Below, piece by piece: positions 23,780 through 33,960 of a stretch of DNA of 64,000 nucleotides. Where the stretch lies: positions 19,613,001 to 19,677,000 of the forward strand of contig JARWIR010000010.1 in NCBI GenBank assembly GCA_029959085.1, read 5' to 3'. Made by a program: the position numbers and the translations under genes. The notes beneath the pieces are model-generated. The model did not search any database and had not been told where the DNA came from. It worked only from the letters and a program-made list of their open reading frames with translations. The stretch is from Nemophila menziesii. Its lineage: Eukaryota; Streptophyta; Magnoliopsida; Boraginales; Hydrophyllaceae. The first letter of the stretch is position 1, and every line of letters starts with the position of its first letter.

Positions 23780-24170
23780 TGAAGTTGAATGGATTCGAGA
23801 TGATTATCCACTAGAAGGATCACTTGAGAAAATTGATGTAAGTACACTGCAAAAAAGAAATAAAAAAATTGCACTTTTACCCCTGAACTGTTAGTGTTTT
23901 GACAGTTTACCCTATGTAGTTGCAGGAAGTGATAATTAAAGCAGCTACACATGCTCAACAATGGATAATAAAAAGTTCAAGGTACATCACGAGGTATTAT
24001 ATATTATATCTATTATATCATAAAATTAAACGAATAAAGAAAACTGGTAAGAATTTTAAAAAAATTGTTAATGTTTTTGCAGATTGTGCAAGAGTTGTGG
24101 AACTATTTAAAGCAAAAGGATAAATGCCTTCAACAAAGGATCCGGAGTGTTTTGAACAAGGTTGTTAGGT
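23780..24170 (+). pseudogene. Unrecognised exon-like pieces at the 3' side of the captured region
   Basis: Three consecutive open pieces have plausible borders: VEWIRDDYPLEGSLEKID before a GTAAGT donor (23,839); EVIIKAATHAQQWIIKSSR between TGCAG and GTACA (23,926-23,982); and IVQELWNYLKQKDKCLQQRI after TTTTGCAG (24,083 on). They read like one gene, all on the plus strand, and lack internal stops. The source is unknown to me. Confidence 0.5.
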
Positions 24171-24248
24171 TGTTTCCTAGGATGTAATAAATTAATTTAG
24201 CATCACTGAATATTGTAATATTTAATTTTTTATTTTTTCGCTTCTTTT

Positions 24249-24520
24249 AGAATTGGTGGCGGTTAACATAAATTTTTTTTTTTACAAACTCCATCTTACG
24301 TAGCGTGTTAGTATAACCGCCACGGACCAGTTGTGGCGTGTTTGACCTATAACCGCCACCTTTTGGTATACATTGCAGTAATATGCAACCGCCACCTAAA
24401 CAATGGGTGGCTCTGAACATAGTGGCGGCCTTTGTGGCGGTTGCGCAAGTGCCACAAATGTATAGGTGGCGGTTATAACCGCCACTAAAGGTCAAAATAA
24501 CCGCCACCTTTACTCTTTTT
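24249..24520. repeat. CACTA subterminal repeats
   Basis: At least nine copies of GGTGGCGGTT or its complement (AACCGCCACC and near variants) occur in about 270 bp, in both orientations. These are the kind of short subterminal repeats bound by the CACTA TNPA-type protein. The left end of the element has far fewer. Confidence 0.85.
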
Positions 24521-24533
24521 TTTTGTAGTGCGT

Positions 24534-26213
24534 ATTTTAAAGATCGTAAGGGGTCTGGTGCAATTAACACATACTTTTTAAGCTTGTTCAATTACACCAC
24601 AATAGAAAAATGACACATTTAATGACAAGGACATGTATATTTAATACCTATCATGTAATATAAATACAAAAAAGGACTAACGTTGTTATGAAAAGAGAAG
24701 TGAAGGGACTAAATGTTATATAAAGGTTAAAAGAGAAAAAACCTATAGGTTATATACCCTGACAAGAAAAAAAAGATATCGTTTTATGTACATAGCAATA
24801 GAGAATACAGGAACAATAACGATTTATACTTAAGCGCAAATCCAATAAACACAGTTTTTTCAGCACAGGTTCTGCAGTTTCATTTGCATAATATAGGGAC
24901 ATAATTAATTTTTTTCATAATATAAGGACCTATAATGCAATTTTTGCATAACATAGGTACCATTTTCACTTCTTCTTGCAAAAGGGTAGTTATAAATAGA
25001 CGAGAATTCCCATCGAGCTAATAAGCAGTGGACAAGACATAGCTGAATATTCATGGTCTAGACTCTTTTCCAAAAGATGACAATGATGTGATAAAAAATG
25101 CTACCGTGATAATTCCAAATATGATCCAAATTAATCGGATCTTATCCCTGTAATGTCGCCTACAGTATAATCTACATTTTTTGCAATAACCGAAAAACAA
25201 TCAGAATTTGCGAGTTTATTATGTATATGATTACAACTCTTTTTGAAGTTAACTAGTAGCTAGAATAATTTATCTAATACCATTTTGGTAACTTAACGGT
25301 TCATCTAGATCCTTTATTATAATGGTCCAAACAAAAATGCATAAACATTTACCCCAACATATTATATATTCCCAACTATTGGATTCGTATATCGTTGGCT
25401 GAAAGCTTAATTAGCTGTTATGTAAAGTTTCACATGCATGCACATATGAGTTGTATATAGTACTAATTGAGTAATTGGACCGGAGCATAACTTAGTTTGA
25501 GTTCACTGGACTCATATCTATATATAGTTTTAACTGGACTGAAACGTAACTATTGTAGATAGGTTTTTTTTATAGTATTCACTCTATAATTAAAAATAAT
25601 TACTTATGTATTGTAGGTAGGCATACCTAACTCTCTCCTCAATCTTCACAAGACCTAATTTTCATTATTTATACCATGTCTAATTCATCTTTGCTGAGTA
25701 GTCATAAGGATTCTTTCTTGTAATCTTCTTTTCATCTAATCAAGGAATGCCACAAAACTGTTGCAAGCAAGCTGATGGATCAAACTTATGAATATCTCTA
25801 AACCAGTAACATAACACAAAACGGATTCTTATATATTTTTCTTTTATCTTCAATATTATCAAATATCTTCATGCTTAATCTAATTTGTTGAGTATTATCA
25901 ACTTTCTTTGCTTTGTGAAAATTACATGATCTGTTCCATTCATACTATCAAATGATCTCATTGTTTTCTAATTATGTTTCTGAAGTTATCTTAGCATACA
26001 AATTATGATTGTTTCTGTGTATCTTCATTTAACTGATCGATCTCCTTTTTGCATAAAAATACTGGTGTTTCAGATAAATTTTTGTCTCGTATGTAAATAA
26101 ATGGTGCGATATAGGTGGGAGGTTGTTGCAGAACCATTCCCAATACCATCAGGGCAAATCTTTAGGACCCTACATGATTGATCTGCTTCCTCATATCGAG
26201 ACCATCTTAAGTC
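24534..26213. repeat. Flank of copy C passing into block D
   Basis: 24,534-25,230 matches the synthase-upstream flanks at 8,500-9,350 and 59,750-60,400. 25,240-26,213 matches 54,085-55,290 at high identity (for example TGCAAGCAAGCTGATGGATC). In the last part a minus-strand frame (26,070-26,219) reads MNDLRWSRYEEADQSCRV then ICPDGIGNGSATTSHLYRT, unrecognised. The equivalent in block E has a deletion of about 49 bp there, so block D holds the fuller copy. Confidence 0.55.
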
Positions 26214-26218
26214 ATTCA

Positions 26219-28399
26219 TGTGATACCCGAGTATATTTAAAAACTATTTAAAAGTTTGATGGTCCTTTTAATAAGTAATAGCAGTTGAGGGGTAAAGCTT
26301 TTCTAATTGAAATATTAGGAAGTAAAAATAAAATATACAAAATCTCATATACATTTTTAGTATTGGGTCATGAGAATGAATAGAGTAATGTCGGCCACCT
26401 TTTCATACTTAAATGTTAACTTAACTTTTATAAAAGAAAGCTGGTGATGCAGCAGCTTATGAGATATGTGGCTAATATCAAAGCCTTTCATAGTAATAAT
26501 AGAATAGAGGGCACGTTACAAGTTACAGGAGACCCAAGTGTTAATATATGATGAACCCAAGTGTTCATATATGATGGATGTGGCTTTCATATATTAGGAG
26601 ATTAAGCAAAAAGAAACCAAAAGCTTCTGAACCCAATTCCCTATTCCTTGTACCTTCTCGTTCAAAAACAAAAGAAAAGAATTTGAGTTTATTTTATCTA
26701 GCGAACAAAATCGGCCTAATGGTATTAAGAAAACTTGGAGGTATGTTGATATATATTTTTGTGTGTATCAGATGTCTCTATATACATGTGTAATTAATTA
26801 AGAAGAAAAATAAGACATAAAACAGATGTTTATACTGTGTGTAGGGGTGTGTTTAAAGGTTTTAATTAGTTTTGTTGGTTTAACTAGAATTTCCTTGGAA
26901 CAGAAATTATATGTGTGAGTTGTTATTATATTGAGGAAGATGAAGTTAAAATTCTGCAAAACAAAGTGGGCTGTAAGTGGGTAGTAATGGATAGGGATGT
27001 AATTGTGATAAAAATCCTTGAATTTATTCTATTGTTCATGAATGATAATAAAGAGGTTAAAAGAGAATATAATTCTTAAGCTTAAATAGATGTTACAGTT
27101 GGGTTAGTTTGTGAAAATAAATTGTAAGAAAAATGGGTATTAAAGAAAAGTAGATATAGAATACAATATTTACTTTACGAATTGGGTATACGTTATGGAA
27201 CGTGAAAGAGCATGAAATGAGGAGAAAAATTGATAATTAAATTAAGTATAAAAGTATTAGTATTAAAGGCTTTTAGGAAATTGTTAAATATTCATATGTA
27301 AATGTATATATGGTACGTGTGTGTTGGTTTTGGAAAAAAGAAGAGAAATGAATGGTAAAGATAATTTCATTAAATAAGGGTTTAAAGGAAATTAAGAGAA
27401 AATAGTAAGTAATAATTAGTGTAATTAAAATGGCCTAATATGTTGAATTATGTTGAAAATATATATTTCTTAATTATAAAGATTATTATTATAGGAAACG
27501 AGTCGATATAAAAGCTCGGACTAAGGTAAGTCGGACTCCCTTCCTTGTGTCGATTTACGATTTTGTGTTAACGTATCTATTTATATTGCATATATTGAGA
27601 TAGTGTGAAATATGATTATATCTTGTGAAATGCATTTAGTTGTGTACGAGACCAATACGTGTTATGTGATCATTAGGGTTGCGACACCTATCCGACAGGT
27701 GAAATTGTCGAGGTACTGTGGTAGTACTGATAAGTACTGTGGTAGTACTGATAAGTACTGTGGTAGTACTTAATGTGGTGTGCCGTAGGTGGAAAGATCC
27801 ACTGCGGGTGTGTGGGGTGGGCCTATATGTTGCCCAAGGGGGTCGGAGATGGCAGGAGCAGTCAATGGTACTAGGGTGTGTACCGAGGCACTAGTGAGTG
27901 CTAAATATTAGTTATCGCAGCTCTAAGTAGTGTGTGCGCATGATCCTTTATATTCGAGGCTAATGATGGTCGGTTACCGAACAATATTATGTCATACATG
28001 CATTTAACTTATATGTCATTGATTATAATTCGTGTTATAATGTTGTTATGTGAATCCCCTTCCTGGGAGACGTTTCGACTTACTGAGCTTGTGTAGCTCA
28101 TTCGTTAATTTAATGTGCAGGGGAAAGTGGGCTAGGAAATTCCCAAGAGAGATAGTGCGTTAACCACCGTGTTAATTATTAGTTGGCGTATTGGACCAAA
28201 AATATAGGCGAGTAGCGATATTGTTTCCTAAATAAATTTCAAGACTGTAAATTTATGAATATTAGTAAAGTGTTAAATTTACCTTAACGGGTTGTAAACG
28301 AAGAACTTGGTTAGGTCGCCTTGCAGACTTAGGTGGTTTGACTTAAGTCTGCGGCATGTCGCGTCTTATGTTTCGGTGGTGGAAATTCGGGGCGTGACA
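26219..28399 (+). mobile_element. Solo LTR, probably Tekay/Del-type Ty3/gypsy
   Basis: A 2,181-bp unit starting TGTGATACCCGAG and ending GGGGCGTGACA, flanked by ATTCA (26,214-26,218 and 28,400-28,404). Block E (near 55,290) shows the uninterrupted target. The end sequences, and the GTGTAGCTCATTCGTTAATT and ATGTGCAGGGGAAAG phrases near 28,090-28,130, recall plant chromovirus (Tekay/Del) LTRs. No primer site, gag or pol is present. Orientation is inferred from those end signatures. Confidence 0.8.
27713..27775. repeat. Three 21-bp units inside the solo LTR
   Basis: GTACTGTGGTAGTACTGATAA starts at 27,713, 27,734 and 27,755; the third unit diverges at its end. The unit contains GTAC..GTAC dyads and can fold on itself. 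Confidence 0.9.
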
Positions 28400-28404
28400 A
28401 TTCA

Positions 28405-29432
28405 GGTCTCTGATAAAACATGGGAGGAAAATAGTGTGTAATGCCTTTTGTGAAGGGTTTCTGCGAGCAAAAATAAATAGGGAAATGAAGGAAAAATCAC
28501 ATCATGTATCTCTTTAAATTGTGGTTGTTGAGGTTTTAGCAAGATTATATTATCTTTTTGATTTTGTAGTAAAAAAAATTTATATTCCATCCAATAAATC
28601 TTGAAATTGAGATTGATGTTCTTTCATTAGGATAAAATTATAATTTTTGCTGGTCTATTATGTTCACAACATGATATTTTCATATTTTTATTCTAATTGA
28701 ATTTGAAAGTTGTAATTTCATATTACCAAATTCATTTTGAAATAAAAGAAAAAATTGTCGTAATGTTGAGGAGTATAAAGTCAAAACATGTGATATTTGT
28801 ATGTAACTTAACCCAGAGACTTCAATTATATGGTTGCAGATACATGATAAGGTCTTGCAAATTCCAGTTTTTAATTTCCTATACATGACTAACAATTACA
28901 TGGAGATGTCTCTATGGCATATCAAGCATTTAAACCTGAGTAAACACACTTCTCTCTAAGCATTCGTTTCTCTTCCTCAATGTAACCAAGATCTCCTTTT
29001 CTCTTCTCGTTATTTGAAAGAGAAGTTCTTCTCTTTCCAAGACAGAGCTAGTGCCAGCTCCTCTCTTTGAATAAGTGTACGTGACCCTTGTTTTCTGTCA
29101 TCGAGGATGTTGCAGTTTACTCTATATTCGGATGAATGGGTCTGATTACAAGTCGTGAAAGTTCTTCATTCCAAATGGATGACAAATATATTTTATCTTA
29201 TTATTCATTGCATCCATGTTATTTTATGTTTAATTATAATATGGGATTCATTGTAGACATTGTATCCGAAAGAATTGGTGGATCAAATATCAAGAAATTT
29301 GGAAGTACTTAACATCAAAACGTAACCCAAATGTACAGTATGTGCACTTTCATATGTAAGCGTTAAACAGTAATGTCTAACTTCAACCCTTTCAATGAAT
29401 CTCATAAAAAATTGATTATGTGAAATGCTTAC
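28405..29432. repeat. Block D continuation with a conserved exon-like segment
   Basis: Matches 55,290-55,465 plus 58,080-58,900. The stretch 28,920-29,170 is the best-conserved part (about 96% identical to 58,425-58,670 by eye). On the minus strand it has open but frameshift-separated readings (EELALALSWKEKN; EELLFQITRREKEILVTLRK), Lys/Glu-rich and coiled-coil-like. I do not recognise it. It replaces the position that holds synthase exon 2 in the other blocks. Confidence 0.55.
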
Positions 29433-29586
29433 CTGACTTAGTGGACTCATTGAGTAAACTTGCCAGTGTAGAGAGTAAATACTCACAATAAACACCTTGA
29501 GACTTGTTGAGACCAATGAGCCATTGGTCTTCAACTAAAACGTTGTTTCTAGATAGAGAGAAGAGTGATGATGTTTATGACGCCAT
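29433..29586 (-). pseudogene. RNA pseudouridine synthase exon 1, copy D
   Basis: Minus-strand reading keeps the ATG (MAS) but has a TAA as the fourth codon. It then reads LFSLSRNNVLVEDQWLIGLN and LLNEST, followed by a consensus donor. No exon 2 follows on the lower-coordinate side. The 5' flank (29,590-29,771) is cut by insertion of the copia element at 29,777. Confidence 0.82.
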
Positions 29587-29776
29587 TAATGCTTTGTTAA
29601 GTTTTCTATCTTAATATGAGCGGTAGAGGTGGTGATAGGGGCTTGGGGTGATTTTCTAAAGTTTTGGGGTCATTTTTGGAAGAATTTAAATGGATTCGTG
29701 GTGACATTTTGGCTATTGTTAATGCATGAGTATGATGATAGTTGAATGACCTCTAGTAACATTTACCCAATAAGTT

Positions 29777-30079
29777 TGTTACCAAGACAAGGGAATGATC
29801 CTACCTTTAATTAATTTTTTGAAATAGTAAAAGACATATCGGAACAAGGAAAGGTCTAGACTCTTGATAGGTAGTTCATGTATCCACATTAATATATGAT
29901 TCATGTATTTACATTCAAGAGTTAGAGTCTAGAATGTTCACCCACTAGTATATATAGTGGAGTAGTTTATCTCATTTGTAACAAGTCAATTTACACGAAC
30001 AAGTTAATAATTAACAAAGCTATTTTCTTATCTTTCTTATTCTATCCTTTCTCTACTAAATATTGTCCAACACCCAACA
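29777..30079 (+). repeat. 5' LTR of the copia element
   Basis: 303 bp, TGTTACC...CCCAACA. Contains a TATATATAGTGGAG promoter-like stretch near 29,950. Lacks about 16 bp after the first bases relative to the 3' LTR. Confidence 0.93.
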
Positions 30080-30084
30080 TAAAT

Positions 30085-30096
30085 TGGTATCAGATC
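30085..30096 (+). promoter_or_regulatory. Primer-binding site, initiator tRNA-Met type
   Basis: TGGTATCAGATC, 5 bp after the 5' LTR, matches the usual plant TGGTATCAGAGC complement of initiator tRNA-Met with one mismatch. Confidence 0.9.
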
Positions 30097-30114
30097 TTGG
30101 TTACGAAATCACCC

Positions 30115-31048
30115 ATGGCAAACAACTCGTCAACCACACAAAAAATCGGTATTCTAGTTTTCGATGGAGAAAATTTTGATTTCTGGAATATCAAAATGAA
30201 AACGATCTTCGTGTCAGAAGGTTTTAGGAATATGTTGAGAATGGATTTAATCGACCCGAAACAACTGAAGGAATGAACACAAATCAAATTCAAGAGTTGA
30301 AATCGTCCATAAAGAAAGATGGATCGGCCCTCTGTTACATTCAAGAAGGTGTTTCAAACTCAATATTTCCAAAAATTATAGAGAAACACAAGAAAAAGAA
30401 GTTTGGGATATTCTAAATCAAGAATATCAAGGAGATGAAAGAGTAAGATCTATCAAACTCCTAACTCTTATGAGAGAATTCGAAAATATGAAGATGAAAG
30501 AAATTGAATCTTTGGATTTTTTTTCAAACCGGTTTACCGAAATAGTAAATCAAATGAAAATGAATGGTGAGGAAATCAGTGACAAAAGGATTGTCGAAAA
30601 GATCCTCATTAGTTTTCCCAAAAGGTTTGATTCAAGAATAACAGTGATCGAAGATACAAAAGACATTTCCACAATGAGTGTTTAAGAATTAATGAGATCA
30701 CTTAAATTATTTGAGTAGAGATTGAAACGACACTACGATGAACCTGTTGAGAGTGCATTTAAGTCAAAACTCAACTTCAACAGTCAAGAACAAAAATCCA
30801 ATCAAGGAAGAGGTGAATCTTCAAGAGGAGGAAGAAATAATAGAGGACGTGGCCGAAACTCAAGAGGTCGAGGAAGACAACAATTTGAAAAGAAAAATGA
30901 TTATGAAGAATCATCTCCAGAATGCAAAATTTGTAAAAGAAAAAGTCATTCGGAGAAAGATTGTTGGTTTAAAGAAAAACCACAATGTCATCACTGAAAA
31001 AAATTTAGGCATATCCAAGAAGACTGTCGATTAAAAAATGAGCAAAGT
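30115..31048 (+). pseudogene. gag: copia gag, disrupted
   Basis: Starts at ATG 30,115 with a LVFDGENFDFWNIKMKT reading, the N-terminal gag signature (F-G-N-W-x-x-M). Two frameshifts and several stops follow. The central part (30,470-30,685) keeps FENMKMKEIESL and an ISFPKRFDSRI segment, then a stop at 30,683-30,685. An Arg/Gly-rich stretch precedes CKICKRKSHSEKDC, an intact C-x2-C-x4-H-x4-C zinc knuckle. A second knuckle is broken: its second cysteine position is a TGA (30,995-30,997). Gag forms the particle and binds RNA; this copy cannot. Confidence 0.88.
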
Positions 31049-31102
31049 GCAAGTTTCACTGAATAAAAAGAAGATCAAGGTAATCTCTTTTATGCTTTTC
31101 AA

Positions 31103-32260
31103 GTTGCGAATATGAAAAATGACGATGTATGGTATTTGGATAGTGGTTGTAGTAATCATATGTCAGGAGAGAAAAATATTTTTCTTTACATGGATACTTC
31201 AATAACTTCACCTGTAAGAATGGGCAACAGTGACATTGTTCCCTCTCATGGCAAAGGAACTGTTGGTGTACAAACAAAGACATAAACAAGGCTCTTGGAG
31301 ATGTGATTCATGTTCCTGCGCTGAAACAAAATTTGTTAAGTGTTGGTCAAATGGGGGAGCATGAATATGGTCTTTACTTTGTAAATGGTGGTTGCACAAT
31401 TCTCGACAAAGGACATAAGACACCAGTATTTGAGAATCCAAAACAAGTCATTGCAAAAGTAGTTATGGAGAGAAGAAATTTTCCATTTACAATGAAGTAC
31501 GTGGGAGATACCGCAATGAAGGTAGGGGTTGTCGATAATTCATGGCTTTGGCATAAAAGATTAGGCCATTTGAATTTCAATAGCCTAAAGTGATTACATC
31601 AAAAGAATATGGTTCAAGGTCTTCCAGAAATTCAAGATAAAGATGGTGCATGTGAATGTTGTGCGCTTGGAAAACACCACTGTCAATCATTTCCAAAAGG
31701 AGTAGCCTGAAGAGCAACTCAAATTCTCGAGCTTGTTCATATAGACCTTTGTGGTCCAATGAGTATTCCATCTCACGACAACAATCGTTACTTTATTCTT
31801 TTCATTGATGTTTTTTCAAGAATGACATGTCTTTATTTTATGAGAGAAAAATCAGAAGTTTTCACAATATTTAAACAATTCAAAAATTTTGTGGAAAAAC
31901 AAAGTGGTCATTCAACAAAAATTTTGAGAAGCGATAATGGAAAAGAATACACTTCACGGGAATTCGATAAATTCCATGAAGCAGAAGGAATCGATAGAAA
32001 ACTCACTACAGTTTATACTCCACAACAAAATCGAGTTTGTGAAAGGAAAAATCAATCTGTAGTGGAAATGGAAAAATCAATGATACATGGAAAAGGTTTG
32101 CCAAAATCATTTTAGGGTGAAGCTGTTTATACATCAGTGTATCTTCTTAATAGATCTCCAACAAAATCACTTCAAAATCAAACGCCACTCGAAGCATGGA
32201 ATGGAAGAAAACCATCAATGAAGCATTTGAGAGTATTTGGGAGCATTTGCTATGCACAAG
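31103..32260 (+). pseudogene. pol: copia protease and integrase N-part, disrupted
   Basis: DDVWYLDSGCSNHMSGEKN is the copia aspartic protease motif, with its D intact. It is followed by the pre-integrase HKRLGHLNF segment and a HX..C-type zinc region (CECCALGKHH). The integrase core reads ILFIDVFSRM, ILRSDNGKEY and VYTPQQNRVCERKN, so the D, D, E residues are retained. In-frame stops occur at 31,591-31,593, near 31,708 and at 32,113-32,115, and a frameshift near 31,285. The reading is broken at 32,260 by the Athila insertion and resumes at 44,931. Confidence 0.92.
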
Positions 32261-33825
32261 TGATGTCTCCCTAATTGTTCTTATTTTCGACCCTTAGGAG
32301 ACATCATTTTTGGTGTTTATTTAATCAATTTGATAGACTTTTGGACTAAATATGCAATAATATGATTTTCCTCTTTTATTTCTAGAATTTTTAGTTTATT
32401 AAGCTTTTGCGCGTAATATTGGTATTTTTAGTGTAAAGTTTACAGATTTTAGATGTTAGCTAGAAGAGGAATCCGAGGAGAAAGTCAAAGATCACGAGAT
32501 AGAGTCAAGACTGGAAGATAAATCCTGAAGATATTATTTTTAGAGCTGAAAATCCATTTTCCAGGCCATAGATTGCTGATTTCGAGGTGCTTAAGTGATG
32601 ATTTAGCCGCTGACCTTTGAAGAAAAAACATTCCTTATCGAGTTACGGAACTTTAGCAACTGGAATGAGGTCAATCGGAGTCATAACGCATCAGGAAAAG
32701 CCGTTTTAGTGAAGGCATATCAGCAGTTACGGGATTTTGGGCTAAGTTAGTGGACTTGGGCCTTTTATATTTCATTTAATTAAAAGCCTAGGTCCAAGTC
32801 CGAATTTGCACTTATAAAAGGAGGTCTGGACTTCTATTTTACATACAATTCACATTCTGCAAGATTAAAAACACCAGAGAGAAGCAACAGAAGGAAGAAA
32901 GAAGAAGCTACAAGAGCTGGAGAGGGTCTATATCTCCGTTGGTAGTCATTCCTATTCCAGAAATTAGGTTCTTTTTATCTTTTAATTTTGTAATCAATAT
33001 GAATTCCTTTACATTTAATTTAGTTTTTCTTTTTAATATGAGCTAAACATTTCATAGTGCTTGAGAACAATAGATGGGTGAATCCCAATCGTATTGAATA
33101 ACGAATGTTGAATTTGGGTTTCTGTTAAATTAAACTAGATTGTGTCTTTTACTCTTTTCGATAAATTGGGATTATTTACTGTTTTTAGCGTCATGAACTA
33201 GGAACAAGTGTTAGTATTTAGGCTATTCCAATTAGTGGCGATTGGATCATCCTGACGGAGGGTTTAGATACAGAACCATTTATTCAATCTAGGATAGAAG
33301 CTATTTGATTCTGACGAACTTAGCTAATTCTAGGGCCAAATGAGGTAATAAAACTTAATCATCCAAAGGTGGATCATATTTACCCTGACGGGACTAGTGA
33401 TACTCTAGGATCGCCTTATAGTCCACCCTGACGGGGGTATAAGGAATTTAGAATCCCGACCATTGCAATTGACCAATTTAGCCCTTAAACAACATAAGTT
33501 AGGAAATAGGATTGGGAGGATCCTTGCGTTCTCAAGTGCTACTTCTCATATTGCGTTTTACATCCTTTTACTTGCGTCTTAGCTTCTATTTGCATTTTAA
33601 TAATTGTCTTTCATTTAGTTAGCATTAATACAAAACCAAACAAACATATTATCTTTATTTGCTTTCATAAGTGCATTCAATCATTAATAGATAAGCATTG
33701 TAGTCAACCATCCCGTCCTTGGAACGAATCTGTTTTATCAATTATACTACTTGAGACAACCGTACACTTGCGGTTGTGGTTCGATTATTTATTGCATTTA
33801 TTTTAGAACACACAAAGGACCACCA
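32261..33825 (+). repeat. 5' LTR of the Athila element
   Basis: 1,565 bp. TATAAAAG at 32,813 is the likely promoter. Four CTGACG-type motifs lie downstream (33,253; 33,311; 33,385; 33,427). It ends CACCA at 33,825. Confidence 0.95.
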
Positions 33826-33831
33826 AGTTTT

Positions 33832-33849
33832 TGGCGCCGCTGCCGGGGA
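33832..33849 (+). promoter_or_regulatory. Primer-binding site, tRNA-Asp type
   Basis: TGGCGCCGCTGCCGGGGA is complementary to the 3' end of plant tRNA-Asp(GUC), with one mismatch to the canonical TGGCGCCGTTGCCGGGGA. It starts 6 bp after the LTR. This primer is typical of the Athila/Tat lineages. Confidence 0.93.
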
Positions 33850-33960
33850 CGGTAGCGTGTGACCACGGTGTTTATCCTTTAGTGATAAGTGCATTTATTT
33901 TATTTTATCAGTTTTACGCTTTTTGTTTGTTTATCTTTCTCAGGTTTTTAGGTTTGGTGT

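Larger units (their letters stand above)
20921..24530 (+). mobile_element. Non-autonomous CACTA element carrying host exon fragments (Pack-CACTA)
   Basis: Begins CACTACAAAAAA and ends TTTTTTTTGTAGTG, flanked by the duplication CGT (20,918-20,920 and 24,531-24,533). The host sequence on both sides rejoins as in copy A near 8,480-8,530. The right subterminal region (24,249-24,520) is packed with GGTGGCGGTT and its complement, and the left end has weaker GGTGGCA-type copies. I see no transposase reading. The interior instead has a plant-gene-like leader, at least eight short exon-like readings bounded by AG and GT, and two segments matching phosphatidylinositol 4-kinase beta, all on the plus strand. 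The 3,610-bp length and gene-like interior fit gene capture by a CACTA element. Confidence 0.88.
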
